Positions 31,584-41,267 of a DNA stretch of 64,000 bases are shown piece by piece. The stretch covers positions 235,503-299,502 of the forward strand of contig NZ_ML762922.1 of assembly GCF_009372235.1 (NCBI RefSeq). The letters are read 5' to 3'. This DNA is from Dickeya oryzae (GTDB taxonomy: Bacteria > Pseudomonadota > Gammaproteobacteria > Enterobacterales > Enterobacteriaceae). The notes beneath the pieces were generated by a model, which was not told the DNA's origin, did no database searches, and saw only the letters and a list, made by a program, of their open reading frames with translations. Every line of letters starts with the position of its first letter. The stretch's first letter is position 1. The position numbers and the translations under genes were made by a program.

Positions 31584-32402
31584 ATGGCCAGCGAAAACCG
31601 TGCCACTGAATCTTTGCAATTGAATCTGGGGTCATTGCGCAGTGCGATGTCACTGACGTTGCATACTCACCACGCATCACGAATCTGGCACGGCCGCGCA
31701 GCAACAGAAGGCAAACCCGGCATCGTCGGCCTGAACGGATTTGTCTCCATCATGAACAAGCTCAAGCGAGGTGCCGAGCAGGACGATCCCTACTCCGACT
31801 GGTGGATGCTGTGCATCGAAGACAAGCTGGCGCTCACCAAAGAACAGCTCCAGATCTTACGCCAACAAGTGGATCAGGCACTGGCTGACGTACCTCCCGC
31901 GCTAAGCCTTGGTGAAAACATGAACGTGCAACCCGTCAGACTACCGCTGTTTGTATCCTCGCAACTGGGCTTTATGGCGGTCTATTTACTGGCCGACTAC
32001 GACGATCTTGCGCGTCGCCTAATCCTGGCTCACCACACTGCACTGATCGACCGTTCAACCCTCGAACGCTGGCTCAATGACGGAGCCCATGCCCTGCGCA
32101 GTCTCTTCAGCCTGGCACAGCAATACCGTTACTCCGGTACCCGGCGCGACGACTTCGCCGCCAACAATGCCGCGGCCCGAGCCGCAGTAGAAAAGTTCGG
32201 AGAGCTGCCGCAGGACGTGCTCGAAGGCACGCGTCGTTCACGCTTCGCACCGCCCTTGATCCGACGTGGGCAAGCGAACACAGCCCAATCAAGCACCACT
32301 AATCAGACACCATCACCAGTGAACGAGGCTGCTAATACCCCTGCCGATGACAGTGAAAACCCGACAGAAGGTGCAAAAGATAGTGAGGGTGACCACGTAT
32401 GA
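31584..32402 (+). CDS. TIGR03761 family ICE protein
   Basis: A 272-residue conserved backbone protein resembling TIGR03761 (PFL_4669 family), with LHTHHASRIWHGR, GIVGLNGFVSIMNKLKRGAEQDDPYSDWWMLCIEDKL and LVSSQLGFMAVYLLADYDDLARR-type segments. The C-terminus is low-complexity and acidic. Molecular function unknown. It overlaps the next gene by four bases. The 180 bases upstream, after the STY4528-like gene, hold no recognised gene. Confidence 0.82.
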   Translation: MASENRATESLQLNLGSLRSAMSLTLHTHHASRIWHGRAATEGKPGIVGLNGFVSIMNKLKRGAEQDDPYSDWWMLCIEDKLALTKEQLQILRQQVDQALADVPPALSLGENMNVQPVRLPLFVSSQLGFMAVYLLADYDDLARRLILAHHTALIDRSTLERWLNDGAHALRSLFSLAQQYRYSGTRRDDFAANNAAARAAVEKFGELPQDVLEGTRRSRFAPPLIRRGQANTAQSSTTNQTPSPVNEAANTPADDSENPTEGAKDSEGDHV

Positions 32403-32929
32403 TCACATTAACTCGCTTCACCATGCTGGAACACACCACCTTCCAGCAGTTGGAACATGCAGGCTACCTAAAAGGCCTTTTAAAACCTTTTAAAGGTAAA
32501 GGGGCACTCGATGACTGGGCCAGCCAATGTGAGGCATTACGCAACAACGTGATCGTGCTGGCACAGCGGCAAGTTCTGGCGCAGGCACGCAGCCACCCCT
32601 TCAACCTGCTACCGGTACAACTGGCCCAGCAAGCCACTGGCGCAGGCACCACCTTTCTGCGCTGGCGCAACCTCGACCGTAGCAGCATGGGTGTGGCGTT
32701 GTGGCAGGAGATGATGGCCAACCCAGCCACGCCGCCTGGACTCATCGACGATTTGTACGCAATCGAAACCCAGCGGGCTGTGCTGAATATGCAGATTAGC
32801 CTGTTGCACACACTCGCACGCCAAGCCAGAGACTGCGCCAGCAAGCTGGCCGATGCCGACGACGCTTATCTGCGCCGGACAGGCCATCAGGCAGAGCTGA
32901 ACCATCCCCCCCCAAAGGGAGCCACATGA
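32399..32929 (+). CDS. DUF3158 family ICE protein
   Basis: A 176-residue helical protein of the DUF3158 type (FQQLEHAGYLKGLLKPFKGKG, CEALRNNVIVLAQRQVLAQARSHPFNLLPVQLAQQATGAGTTFLRWRN). Function unknown. It is coupled to the preceding gene. After it the backbone is interrupted by a cargo block until the topoisomerase gene at 38280; no single-stranded-DNA-binding gene is seen there, although related elements often have one. Confidence 0.8.
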   Translation: MITLTRFTMLEHTTFQQLEHAGYLKGLLKPFKGKGALDDWASQCEALRNNVIVLAQRQVLAQARSHPFNLLPVQLAQQATGAGTTFLRWRNLDRSSMGVALWQEMMANPATPPGLIDDLYAIETQRAVLNMQISLLHTLARQARDCASKLADADDAYLRRTGHQAELNHPPPKGAT

Positions 32930-33126
32930 AATTTCAAGCATCGGCACAACGCCGTTGACTGTTTCCGCCTGCATCGTCTTTTACGGAAGATCTGAAAAAA
33001 TTCAAAGCCGGATCCGCCAATGCTGTCGACCTAAGGTATCTCGTTTGAATGTCAGACTTTTTTCCTGAATTGATGTAATGTACTTAGGATTAATCTGACT
33101 GCTTACATGCAAAGGGATCGATCAGA

Positions 33127-34698
33127 ATGGCTGCTAGGCAAAATATCCCAGCGCAATTGCGCTTGAAGGAAATACAGATTCAGAGCCTAAAAGGGATTTC
33201 TAACTGCACCATCACATTTCCTGCTGACAAAAAAGTCACTGCCATCATGGGGATGAACGGATCCGGAAAGTCGACAATCATTCATGCCCTTGCCTGCTGC
33301 TACAAACCGCGTAATGCTACCTCGAAAGAAAACAACCGGTTCTCTGATTTCTTTACTCCTCACGATGATAACAACTGGCGTGACAGTGGTTTTACAGCCC
33401 ATTTTTTTGCAGGAGCGCTGAACAATCAGGGCAACAGGATTATGTTTGTTCCCACGCCTGCACCCGATGATATTTTTATCCAGCTATATTCTAAAGTCAG
33501 CCGCTGGCAGCCGGTGTATGCACGTCGGCCCGTCAAGGAGTCCATATATCTCGGGCTACAGACACTCGGAACGTTATCTGATGATCTCGCTGCGTCCCGT
33601 CATGCAAGGTATACCAGCCATGTCTTCGAACCCGCACATATTAAACAAAAAATACTGGATTCAATGTGTCGAGTTCTTGAGGCTAATTACTCAGATTTAA
33701 TGATCTGTACTACGCAGAAAGGCTATACCTTTTATAAGTTTACCAAAAACGGTATCTCCTATACCGAACACACTATGGGGGCGGGGGAGAAGCGTGTATT
33801 TGAAGTGCTGAAAGCCGTACATGACCCCTCCATTCGGCCAAATGGATTGCTTCTTATTGACGAACTCGATGTTCTGCTCCATGAGAAAGCCTTTAAAAAG
33901 CTGGTTACTGAGCTGATCGAAATAGCGGAAGAATCTCTACTTGAAATTGTTTTTTCAACGCACAGAGAATCTATCATTCAGTTCAAGAGAGTGATCAATA
34001 TTGTCAGTATTTTTAATATGGGCACTGGGATCCGAGCATTTCCTGGAGTATCAGCTGATGCGCTGCGTCAGCTGACCGATATTCAGCCTGAAATGGTCAA
34101 TGTTTTTGTTGAAGATGAACTGGCACGTACGGCCATTAATGTGCTTCTAGAGCGAGAGGCGTTGACCGATAAGGTCGATGTTCAAATTTTCGGCGCTGCA
34201 GAAAACTCTGCTGTCGTACTTGCGGGGCTTTTGCTTTCCGGCAGAGACATTGGAAAGGTTATGTGTGTGCTGGATGGCGATGTGTATCGTGATGAACAGG
34301 AAAAGCTGAAAATCATTCAGAAGTGCCTGACAGGAACGGATACAGTGAAACAACAACAACGTCGAGACGTTCTGAGCAGGATCTTTGAGTTTACTCTTCA
34401 GTCATTTCCTCAAAAAGGTGCCCCGGAACATAATCATAAATGTTGGTTTGAGGCGATTGATCCGGCAGCTATCGCGAAGGAAGAGTATGCTGAATACATG
34501 AAACTCAAGCAGTTTTCCATGTCGATTAACGGGCTGGCAGACTGGCATGATTACTACGACAAGCTGAATCAGCTGGCACGAAAAACCAACATTGAACATA
34601 CCATTCTAAGCTATATCAGCAAATACTCCCCGACGTGGAATAATTATATTTCAGCGGTCCGTCGGGAGATTATCAACCGGGCTGCCGAACTAGAATGA
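33127..34698 (+). CDS. OLD-family ATPase with TOPRIM-like domain
   Basis: A 523-residue protein. An ABC/SMC-type ATPase comes first: Walker A IMGMNGSGKSTII (about residues 41-53), signature-like MGAGEKR near 217, Walker B LLLIDELDVLL near 240, and H-loop FSTHRES. It is followed by a TOPRIM-like part with the acidic E in VFVEDELA (near 321) and the DxD in VLDGD (near 381). This layout is that of OLD (overcoming lysogenization defect) nucleases, several of which are phage-defence effectors. No partner gene (reverse transcriptase, UvrD-like helicase, AriB-like gene) is adjacent on its strand. Defence is inferred. Confidence 0.8.
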   Translation: MAARQNIPAQLRLKEIQIQSLKGISNCTITFPADKKVTAIMGMNGSGKSTIIHALACCYKPRNATSKENNRFSDFFTPHDDNNWRDSGFTAHFFAGALNNQGNRIMFVPTPAPDDIFIQLYSKVSRWQPVYARRPVKESIYLGLQTLGTLSDDLAASRHARYTSHVFEPAHIKQKILDSMCRVLEANYSDLMICTTQKGYTFYKFTKNGISYTEHTMGAGEKRVFEVLKAVHDPSIRPNGLLLIDELDVLLHEKAFKKLVTELIEIAEESLLEIVFSTHRESIIQFKRVINIVSIFNMGTGIRAFPGVSADALRQLTDIQPEMVNVFVEDELARTAINVLLEREALTDKVDVQIFGAAENSAVVLAGLLLSGRDIGKVMCVLDGDVYRDEQEKLKIIQKCLTGTDTVKQQQRRDVLSRIFEFTLQSFPQKGAPEHNHKCWFEAIDPAAIAKEEYAEYMKLKQFSMSINGLADWHDYYDKLNQLARKTNIEHTILSYISKYSPTWNNYISAVRREIINRAAELE

Positions 34699-34755
34699 GG
34701 ATATACAGGGCAGCACTTTTGTTGCCCTGCTGCAGTACTTCTCTGCCGTACGGTT

Positions 34756-35625
34756 TTACTCTTCCTCCAGATCGCAGTGACTGCAATGCTCTTCCATTCG
34801 GTAACCGCCGCATTCGCACGGCTCCATAGGAACAAACCCACCCTCCTTGCTGTAGTAACAAGTATGGCAAAGGCAGGCCCCTGCCCTGTACTTTGGTACG
34901 TAGATCACTGAATACCAGTTGCACTCTGGGCACTGCTGAAAATTACATACCTGCAGGTCGGTCAGCCTGAAATCACAACAGATACAATGTGAGCTGACTG
35001 GGTAGCTCTCACCGGCGTAGACAATAAAGTGCGACCAGTTTTCGCAGGCGGGACAAAGTGCCAGCACATATTCCTCTGGTGTGGTGATCCCCATAAACCG
35101 AGCCTCCAGATCAATAAATTGTCTGCGCACAGCAGAGTCCCAGGAATTATGCGTTTCATCGGCCTGCAGCAGAATGAACGCTGGTCGAAAGATTAGCCGG
35201 TACAATTCAGCCAGCTGCATCGCCAGACTTTCCGGACTGACTTCCAGAGCAAAATGCTGAAGGTTATTCCTCATCTGCGCTACAGCACTCATCAGTTGAA
35301 GTCCGGAATCCGAAAAATCACTCCGGTGATGCGTTTTTACAAGGTCGCACAGCTCGCTAATCTTCACGGACTGGCACCGGTGCAGTTCGCTTTCTGTGGG
35401 AAATGCTGGATCTTTGCAATGCCTTTTCAGGGACATTGGTGTGAAAATCCTTTCAGTTCCCTGACGCGAAACGACAGCCTTCAGCAACAACTCTGCCGCC
35501 TGAAAGAGATTAAGCAGGCACTGTTTGTAATCACGTCGGTTCTGGCTTTCCCGGGATTTACTGAAATACTCAAGCCCGGTTTCTACTGAGTCCAGCGCAT
35601 TTTCCAGTAAAGTAAAACGCACCAT
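34756..35625 (-). CDS. HEPN-like protein with C-terminal zinc ribbons
   Basis: A 289-residue protein. The N-terminal ~150 residues look like a HEPN helical bundle: helix YKQCLLNLFQAAELLLKAVV and the RNase-type RX4H motif in AQMRNNLQHFALEV (about residues 117-122). The C-terminal ~110 residues carry many Cys pairs (CPAC, CICC, CPEC, CHTC, CECGG, CSHC), likely three zinc-binding knuckles. HEPN domains with RX4-6H are usually RNases of toxin or defence systems; activity here is inferred. It lies one base after the RHH protein gene, so they form one operon. Confidence 0.72.
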   Translation of the reverse strand: MVRFTLLENALDSVETGLEYFSKSRESQNRRDYKQCLLNLFQAAELLLKAVVSRQGTERIFTPMSLKRHCKDPAFPTESELHRCQSVKISELCDLVKTHHRSDFSDSGLQLMSAVAQMRNNLQHFALEVSPESLAMQLAELYRLIFRPAFILLQADETHNSWDSAVRRQFIDLEARFMGITTPEEYVLALCPACENWSHFIVYAGESYPVSSHCICCDFRLTDLQVCNFQQCPECNWYSVIYVPKYRAGACLCHTCYYSKEGGFVPMEPCECGGYRMEEHCSHCDLEEE

Positions 35626-35626
35626 A

Positions 35627-36715
35627 TCAGAGATCCCCGTACAGGCAGCGCAGCCCGGTCAGGGCGTCCGCCAGCGGTCCGGTATCTGCAGCCACGGTCA
35701 GTTGGCTGACCAGTGAATCAAAGGCCTCTGCCGGCAGAAAAATTCTTAATCCGTCGATACCGAAGAACCCTTCTTCTGTGACGTGTCCGGGTGGGGAGAA
35801 CATGACGCGCTCGCCCTGATGGCCGTGCGCCAGCGCATCCGGATGACGGGCATACAGCGTGAACAGGCCCAGCAGTTCGGAGAAGGCTTCCCAGCCATAC
35901 GGCACCACGAAGTCCTGCCCGGTGATTATCAGGTGTAGTCGCGGCGTGTCATACCATGCTCCAGGACGCTGACCTGGATGCTGACCGTCAACACGCAAAT
36001 CGAGGCGCAGCGTGCCGGCCTCAAGAGTTTGTACAATAGCCGGAATAACCGGTCGCAAGTCCTGTGCCAGTGCAGCAGCCTTTTCTCCAGTCCAGCCCAG
36101 CCCACGCAGAACCAGCGGAAAAATGTCTTTCAGACGCGGCAGGGTGAAAATCTCAGCCAGCCGGCTGTCGGGAACGTCCGCCAGTTCAAAACAGTTGCTC
36201 TCCATCGGACGTAGGAGGCACTCAGCATACATCTGATCAACGACCGGGCGCAGTTCCGCCAGGAACCGGTCAAACTCCTCCGTCCAGTTCTCACCGGCCA
36301 GCCGGAAGATCCCCCTCAGGTAGGGAGCGTCCACCGGACGGTCAAGTGCCACCTGCCAGGCCAGCAGATCGCGGGTGATATCCAGCAGCGTGCGCAGGGC
36401 CGGGAGGATCGCCAACCTACCCTGCCCGCGCAGAAAGGCCTCCCGGGCGTAAGTCAGCATGAAGCGCAGCTCATCGCGGGAGACCGGGGCGGTGCCGAAG
36501 GTCTGGCCAAGAATAATATGCCGGTACAGCTGCCGGACCGTGGCCTCCGGATCGGCAATCAGTTGAAAATATCCGTCACCGGCGGCGGCCGTTTTCAGAC
36601 CGTCATCAAGGAAACGTTCGGCCAGGGCGTTGACCGAGGTATTTTCGCGACCGGCACGCACTTTCAACGCCTCTATCAGCTTTTTATGAAAACGCAGGTT
36701 AAGCTGGCTAAGCAT
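35627..36715 (-). CDS. Ribbon-helix-helix protein with large unknown C-terminal domain
   Basis: A 362-residue protein with an N-terminal ribbon-helix-helix DNA-binding domain (LSQLNLRFHKKLIEALKVRAGRENTSVNALAERFLDDGL, residues 2-40). About 310 residues follow that I do not recognise, helical first and then beta-like near the end (LHLIITGQDFVVPYGWEAF, FFGIDGLRIFLPAEAF). RHH domains are typical of antitoxins that repress their own operon, so this is the likely antitoxin or regulator of the HEPN gene. In-frame ATGs at 36730 and 36718 exist; 36715 has the best spacing from AAGGA. Confidence 0.68.
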   Translation of the reverse strand: MLSQLNLRFHKKLIEALKVRAGRENTSVNALAERFLDDGLKTAAAGDGYFQLIADPEATVRQLYRHIILGQTFGTAPVSRDELRFMLTYAREAFLRGQGRLAILPALRTLLDITRDLLAWQVALDRPVDAPYLRGIFRLAGENWTEEFDRFLAELRPVVDQMYAECLLRPMESNCFELADVPDSRLAEIFTLPRLKDIFPLVLRGLGWTGEKAAALAQDLRPVIPAIVQTLEAGTLRLDLRVDGQHPGQRPGAWYDTPRLHLIITGQDFVVPYGWEAFSELLGLFTLYARHPDALAHGHQGERVMFSPPGHVTEEGFFGIDGLRIFLPAEAFDSLVSQLTVAADTGPLADALTGLRCLYGDL

Positions 36716-36746
36716 CATTGTTCCTTTCATCTTTGTTTTAATTTTA

Positions 36747-36756
36747 ATGCTAGCAT
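36747..36756. promoter_or_regulatory. Palindrome upstream of the RHH/HEPN operon
   Basis: The perfect palindrome ATGCTAGCAT lies about 30 bases before the RHH gene start, inside an AT-rich promoter-like stretch, and is followed at once by AGCA. It is a plausible operator for the RHH protein; inferred from position only. Confidence 0.45.
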
Positions 36757-37386
36757 AGCACTCAACGATTAAGCTATTTATTGAAGTGATGATAAATAAA
36801 AATGTATGAATGAAGTATGTAATCTACAATGTGATGCTTACGTTGCTATACCTGCGTCTTTTCCTTTTCATTTCATCGGAGATCCGGAAACTCCAAGTTC
36901 CGCATCTTTCATCACCGCACCGACGCTCAGCGGCTCAATGACACAAGATTTACTCCTTTTTAGATGACTGCTTTGCTATAGATCGCAAAGGGTTTTTCAT
37001 TGATTGATTAGAGAATGATTCCTATTAATTATCAAAGAGATATCCAACGGGGATCAGAGGGATGCCCCATGAATACCGAAGAGGTGTAGTAATCCGGCGA
37101 TTGCCAGAAATAGAAACGCTATACAGCCATGGCCAACCGTTGTTTAGGGGTCTATCCGCCCAGTACCATGTTTGGCATTCATGATTGTAGGACCACATCC
37201 ATTCTGCCGCTGCACGCTGGACCTTGGAGTAGCCCCATGTACGTCTTGGTGTGCCCTGTGGTCTCACAATCTATCTAAAAGACCATTGCAGCGAGGTGTC
37301 CAGCGCCCTCCTGGTGGGAGGTCAGCGACTGGGTTGCAACTGCCTCCCACACCGATGAACCTGCCATCAGGAGCCAGGAATGCCGG
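36757..37386. other. Intergenic region with an IS3-family remnant
   Basis: No intact gene. On the minus strand around 37110-37270 the peptides AAAEWMWSYNHE and, after a frame change, NMVLGG-TPKQRLAMAV followed by a stop can be read. This is the C-terminal end of an IS3-family OrfB, split by frame changes and an in-frame stop. The rest is unassigned. Confidence 0.5.
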
Positions 37387-37646
37387 TTATCCTCTCGGAC
37401 CGTTCGGTTTCTTATCGGCGTCCACCGCCTTAACAAACATCTTCCAGTCGTGACTTTCTTCGCGGCAGTTGCTGCACGGAGGCAGCTTCTCGCACTCGCG
37501 ATTGATCACATCCTCGAAGCCGCAGTTCTGGCACTCGTATATGCCGGGACTGCCTGGCTTGGTGCCTACACGGCGCAGGCGCTCATATTGCTCGGCATGG
37601 TCGGTTAGGCGTACTGCACTGCATTGGTACTGCTGTAGAAGGCCAT
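37387..37646 (-). pseudogene. Frameshifted zinc-ribbon protein
   Basis: From the ATG at 37646 (with an AGGAGA site) the frame reads MAFYSSTNAVQYA and stops. One frame over, it continues as DHAEQYERLRRVGTKPGSPGIYECQNCGF ... LPPCSNC ... HDWKMFVKAVDADKKP, ending at 37387. The two CxxC pairs define a small zinc ribbon. One small indel near 37605 explains the break. Confidence 0.6.
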
Positions 37647-38006
37647 GATCAGTTCTCCTTGGTAATGGCGTCGGTTGTCAGTTTGGAGGCCAGGGTTGGT
37701 GAGGCCAGGTTTTTATGGGAGCAAAATAGGGGGACACAAGGGATAAACACAATATGTTGTGGTTTTTGCTAGTTGGTGAACTACAACGGATAGAAACGCG
37801 ATGAAAAGTTTGATGGCACTTTATTTGTAAGGGTGAAACTCTATTTCCAAGGATGAATCTTTATTTTCATCCCACAACCTCGAGCTCTTCCTGCCAACAC
37901 ATTACCAACAAAACAAGAAGGCGTGTACATGCCGCCCCCTTAAGAGGGAAATGCGTTTGGGTAAAACACGCGGGATAGTGCAAATTTCACAGATACACCA
38001 AACCCT

Positions 38007-38171
38007 TCAGGTACTCTGCCAGCCTTCCTTGAGCTCCAAGCGTCGATGCTCGACCCATTTGAGGAATACAGCCTTGGTGTACTCGTCGGCCAAGCGCACT
38101 GCTTGGCACTTATGCTTGCGGTCGACTTTAAGGTTGATACCTTTGCCCAGACTCACCGAATGATTCGGCAT
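38007..38171 (-). CDS. Small hypothetical protein
   Basis: A 54-residue frame on the minus strand, MPNHSVSLGKGINLKVDRKH... to EGWQST, basic and mostly helical in appearance, with codon use like the neighbouring ICE genes. It has no family I know and only a weak ribosome binding site. It could be a real small gene or a relic. Confidence 0.35.
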   Translation of the reverse strand: MPNHSVSLGKGINLKVDRKHKCQAVRLADEYTKAVFLKWVEHRRLELKEGWQST

Positions 38172-38279
38172 ATCAGATTAGAAAATCAAATACGGTAGTT
38201 CGCAATCCATATTCTTTATAAGTTTATATTCTTGATACAGGAATACTCGACGGCATGATTCACATGCCGAGAGAATTCC

Positions 38280-40292
38280 ATGCGGTTATTTCTGTGTGAA
38301 AAGCCTTCTCAGGGCAAAGACATCGGGCGTGTGCTGGGTACTACTCAGCGAGGCAATGGTTGCCTCACAGGTTCAGGCATCACCGTGACCTGGTGCATTG
38401 GCCATCTCGTTGAAGCGGCACCACCCGAAACTTATGGTGAGCAGTACAAACGCTGGTCTATCGAACAGTTGCCGATTATCCCCGAGTGCTGGCGTATCGA
38501 AGTCAAATCCAAGACCGCCTCGCAATTCAACGTCGTCAAAGAGCTTCTGAGCAAGGCAACCGGACTGGTCATCGCGACCGATGCGGATCGTGAAGGCGAA
38601 CTGATCGCCCGCGAGATCATCGAGCTATGCGGCTATCGCGGCCCTATCCAACGCCTGTGGCTATCAGCGTTGAACGACACGTCGATCCGCAAAGCCCTGT
38701 CGGTTCTCAGACCATCTGACGAGACGCTACCGATGTACTTCTCGGCACTGGCTCGTTCCCGTGCGGACTGGCTGATCGGCATGAACCTCAGTCGCCTGTT
38801 CACCGTGCTGGGACGACAGGCCGGATACGACGGCGTACTCTCCGTTGGCCGGGTACAAACCCCGACACTGAAACTGGTTGTCGATCGCGACCGAGAAATT
38901 GCACGCTTTGTCTCTGTACCGTTCTGGGCTGTTGAAGTCGTGCTGTCGAGCGCGGGTCAATCTTTCACTGCAGCCTGGCTGCCACCTGATACAGAGACTG
39001 ATAATGCGGGTCGCTGTCTGCAGGAACCCATCGCCCGGCAGGCAACCGAACGTATGCGTGTTACTGGCAGCGCACAGGTAACGTCAGTCGAAACAGAACG
39101 CATGCGTGAAAGCCCCCCGCTGCCGTTCGATCTGGGAACGCTGCAAGAGGTCTGTTCGAGGCAACTGGGCTTCGACGTACAGGAAACGCTGGAAATCGCT
39201 CAGGCACTGTACGAAACGCACAAAGCAACAACGTACCCGCGTTCAGACTCCGGCTACCTGCCCGAAAGCATGTTCGCCGAGGTGCCTATTGTATTCGATA
39301 GCTTGCTCAAGACCGATCCAGGCCTGAGGCCGATCGTCGATCTGTTAGACAGAAACCAGCGCTCACGCGCCTGGAACGACAGCAAAGTTACTGCGCACCA
39401 TGGCATCATTCCCACGCTCGAACCCGCTAACCTGGCAGCCATGAGCGATAAGGAGCGGGCAGTTTATACGCTGATCCGTACCCACTACCTGGCGCAGTTT
39501 TTGCCACATCATGAATTCGACCATACCACTGCATACCTGTCTTGCGCAGGCGAGATGCTGCAGGCGGTCGGCAAGCAAGTAGTCGTAGTCGGCTGGCGAC
39601 AGGTATTCACCGAGCCTAAGCCTGACGACGATGGCGATACCACATCACGCAGTCAGGTTCTGCCACCGCTGAACGAAGGATTGTCCTGCCAGATCACTGG
39701 CATCAGCTGCAAAGCACTCAAGACATCGCCACCACGCCCTTATACCCAGGGTGAACTGGTTAAAGCGATGAAGAGCGTTGCCAAACTGGTCTCAAATCCA
39801 CGCCTGAAGCAAACGTTGAAAGACACCACCGGTATTGGTACTGAGGCGACACGCGCCAATATCATCAAGGGATTGCTTGACCGTGGCTATCTCTTGAAGA
39901 AAGGCAGCTCGGTACGCGCTTCCGATGCCGCCTTCACACTTATCGATGCCGTTCCCGGTGCCATTGCCGACCCCGGCATGACCGCCATATGGGAACAGGC
40001 GTTGGATATGATCGAATCAGGCCAGCTCACACTCGACGTCTTCATCGACAAGCAGTCAGCCTGGATTGCCCAACTGGTACAGCAGTATCGGGGAGCATCC
40101 TTATCCATCAAGATGCCACAGGGGCCCGCATGCCCTGAATGCAGCACGCCCATGCATCAGAGGCCCGGCAAGAACGGAGCGTTCTGGTCTTGCCCGCGCT
40201 ATCCCGATTGCAGAGGCTCGCTACCTTTCGACGGCGGCAAGCGTAAACGCACCACGCCGCGCAAACGTAACAGCAGTCTCCAGGCATCCTGA
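38280..40292 (+). CDS. topB: Type IA (III-like) DNA topoisomerase of the ICE
   Basis: A 670-residue type IA topoisomerase of the TopB-like class found in this ICE family; it relaxes or decatenates DNA, probably during element replication or transfer. The TOPRIM domain is clear: LFLCEKPSQGKDI at the start and ATDADREGELIAREI (about residues 97-111). The catalytic Tyr lies in THKATTYPRSDSGYLP (near 319), and GVLSVGRVQTPTLKLVVDRDREI is conserved. The C-terminus has a zinc finger (CPECSTPMHQRPGKNGAFWSCPRYPDC) and a basic tail. It starts right after an AT-rich upstream region. Confidence 0.94.
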   Translation: MRLFLCEKPSQGKDIGRVLGTTQRGNGCLTGSGITVTWCIGHLVEAAPPETYGEQYKRWSIEQLPIIPECWRIEVKSKTASQFNVVKELLSKATGLVIATDADREGELIAREIIELCGYRGPIQRLWLSALNDTSIRKALSVLRPSDETLPMYFSALARSRADWLIGMNLSRLFTVLGRQAGYDGVLSVGRVQTPTLKLVVDRDREIARFVSVPFWAVEVVLSSAGQSFTAAWLPPDTETDNAGRCLQEPIARQATERMRVTGSAQVTSVETERMRESPPLPFDLGTLQEVCSRQLGFDVQETLEIAQALYETHKATTYPRSDSGYLPESMFAEVPIVFDSLLKTDPGLRPIVDLLDRNQRSRAWNDSKVTAHHGIIPTLEPANLAAMSDKERAVYTLIRTHYLAQFLPHHEFDHTTAYLSCAGEMLQAVGKQVVVVGWRQVFTEPKPDDDGDTTSRSQVLPPLNEGLSCQITGISCKALKTSPPRPYTQGELVKAMKSVAKLVSNPRLKQTLKDTTGIGTEATRANIIKGLLDRGYLLKKGSSVRASDAAFTLIDAVPGAIADPGMTAIWEQALDMIESGQLTLDVFIDKQSAWIAQLVQQYRGASLSIKMPQGPACPECSTPMHQRPGKNGAFWSCPRYPDCRGSLPFDGGKRKRTTPRKRNSSLQAS

Positions 40293-40816
40293 GTCCCCCT
40301 ACACCTGAAGAGCCCTGTCACGTCTTCTTGATGACATGCCGCCATCCCGCGTCCGTGCGGGAATCCCGGCGCACCAGCCTTCTACTAAACCGTGCGCACC
40401 TCGCTATGCAACGGCAGCGAGGCAAGAAGGCAACTCGTCCACGGATCGCACCAGACGCGCTCCCCCTTATCCGACATTTCCGCTCTCCATGAAGGGTTTC
40501 CTGATGCCTTGCTCTGATGGTCAGGTCTGAGGAAACCCTTCCGGGGTTGGCGGTATTCGTTGCCGTGCCCAACGGCGAAAAACTGGGCTCCCTTTGTGTG
40601 TGGATACATGCCAGAGGATTCCGGCCACAACCACGATAACGGCCGGGTGCGATTGCTGCGACAGCGAACGGTTTTGACGACAACCGCATCCTGGAACAGC
40701 CCATGGGTGGTTTCTTCCTACCGAGTCGGAGGCCAGCAGGTCCCCGACACTTTTTCTCCTGAGTGACGACACACCGCTCAGGCCTGTAACCCATAACTCA
40801 ACAAACAGGAGACTTA
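40293..40816. other. Gene-free leader between topB and dcm remnant
   Basis: About 520 bases with no convincing gene; overlapping frames on both strands are arginine-rich shadows. It holds GC-rich inverted stretches and ends in CAGGAG before the methyltransferase start. It may be a structured leader, like those before the genes at 46.7-52.7 kb. Confidence 0.4.
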
Positions 40817-41176
40817 ATGGACACACACCACACATCCCATATGCTGCAATACGGCAGCGTATGCAGCGGCATCGAGGCAGTCAGCCTCGCCTGGGAGCCA
40901 CTTGGCCTGCAAGCAGCCTGGTTCTCGGAAGTTGATCCATTTCCGAATGCCGTACTCGCGTATCGCTATCCCCATATCCCCAATCTCGGCGATATAACTC
41001 GCATCGCCGACCGTGTACAAAACGGTGAAATCACAGCCCCAGACATTCTTGTCGGCGGTACACCTTGTGTCACTAACGATGCGAAAGTGGGTCTTCCGCA
41101 ACCTGTTAAGGTATCGGAGAAAATCGATCAAGTCCGTGGCATAGTCTCTCTGTCGTTCAGGGAGCTGCTGTGCTGA
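40817..41176 (+). pseudogene. 5' fragment of a C5 cytosine methyltransferase
   Basis: Residues 1-84 are the start of a Dcm-type DNA cytosine-C5 methyltransferase: motif I YGSVCSGIEAVSLAWEPLG, the motif II region FSEVDPFPNAVLAYRYP, and the motif IV start ILVGGTPC with the catalytic Cys84 (codon 41066-41068). Immediately after that Cys the homology stops and an unrelated 35-residue tail runs to a stop at 41176. The matching 3' end of the gene lies at 46261-46359, so the middle was replaced by the IS3 element and the microcin cluster. Confidence 0.85.
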
Positions 41177-41267
41177 CCCTAGGTACAGAAGATGGTATCT
41201 TGATCTTACCCACCATTAGTGGACACGCGACTAAGTGAGTAAACTCTCAAGTAAGAGGTGATTACTC

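Noticed and set aside
33127..35625. A retron or PARIS system around the OLD-type gene
   Set aside because: No reverse transcriptase, no retron-like RNA that I can see and no separate AriB-type TOPRIM gene; the neighbour is on the opposite strand and HEPN-like.
40318..40794. A 158-codon minus-strand frame upstream of the dcm fragment
   Set aside because: Very Arg/Cys-rich and overlapped by several equally long frames; more likely a structured leader.
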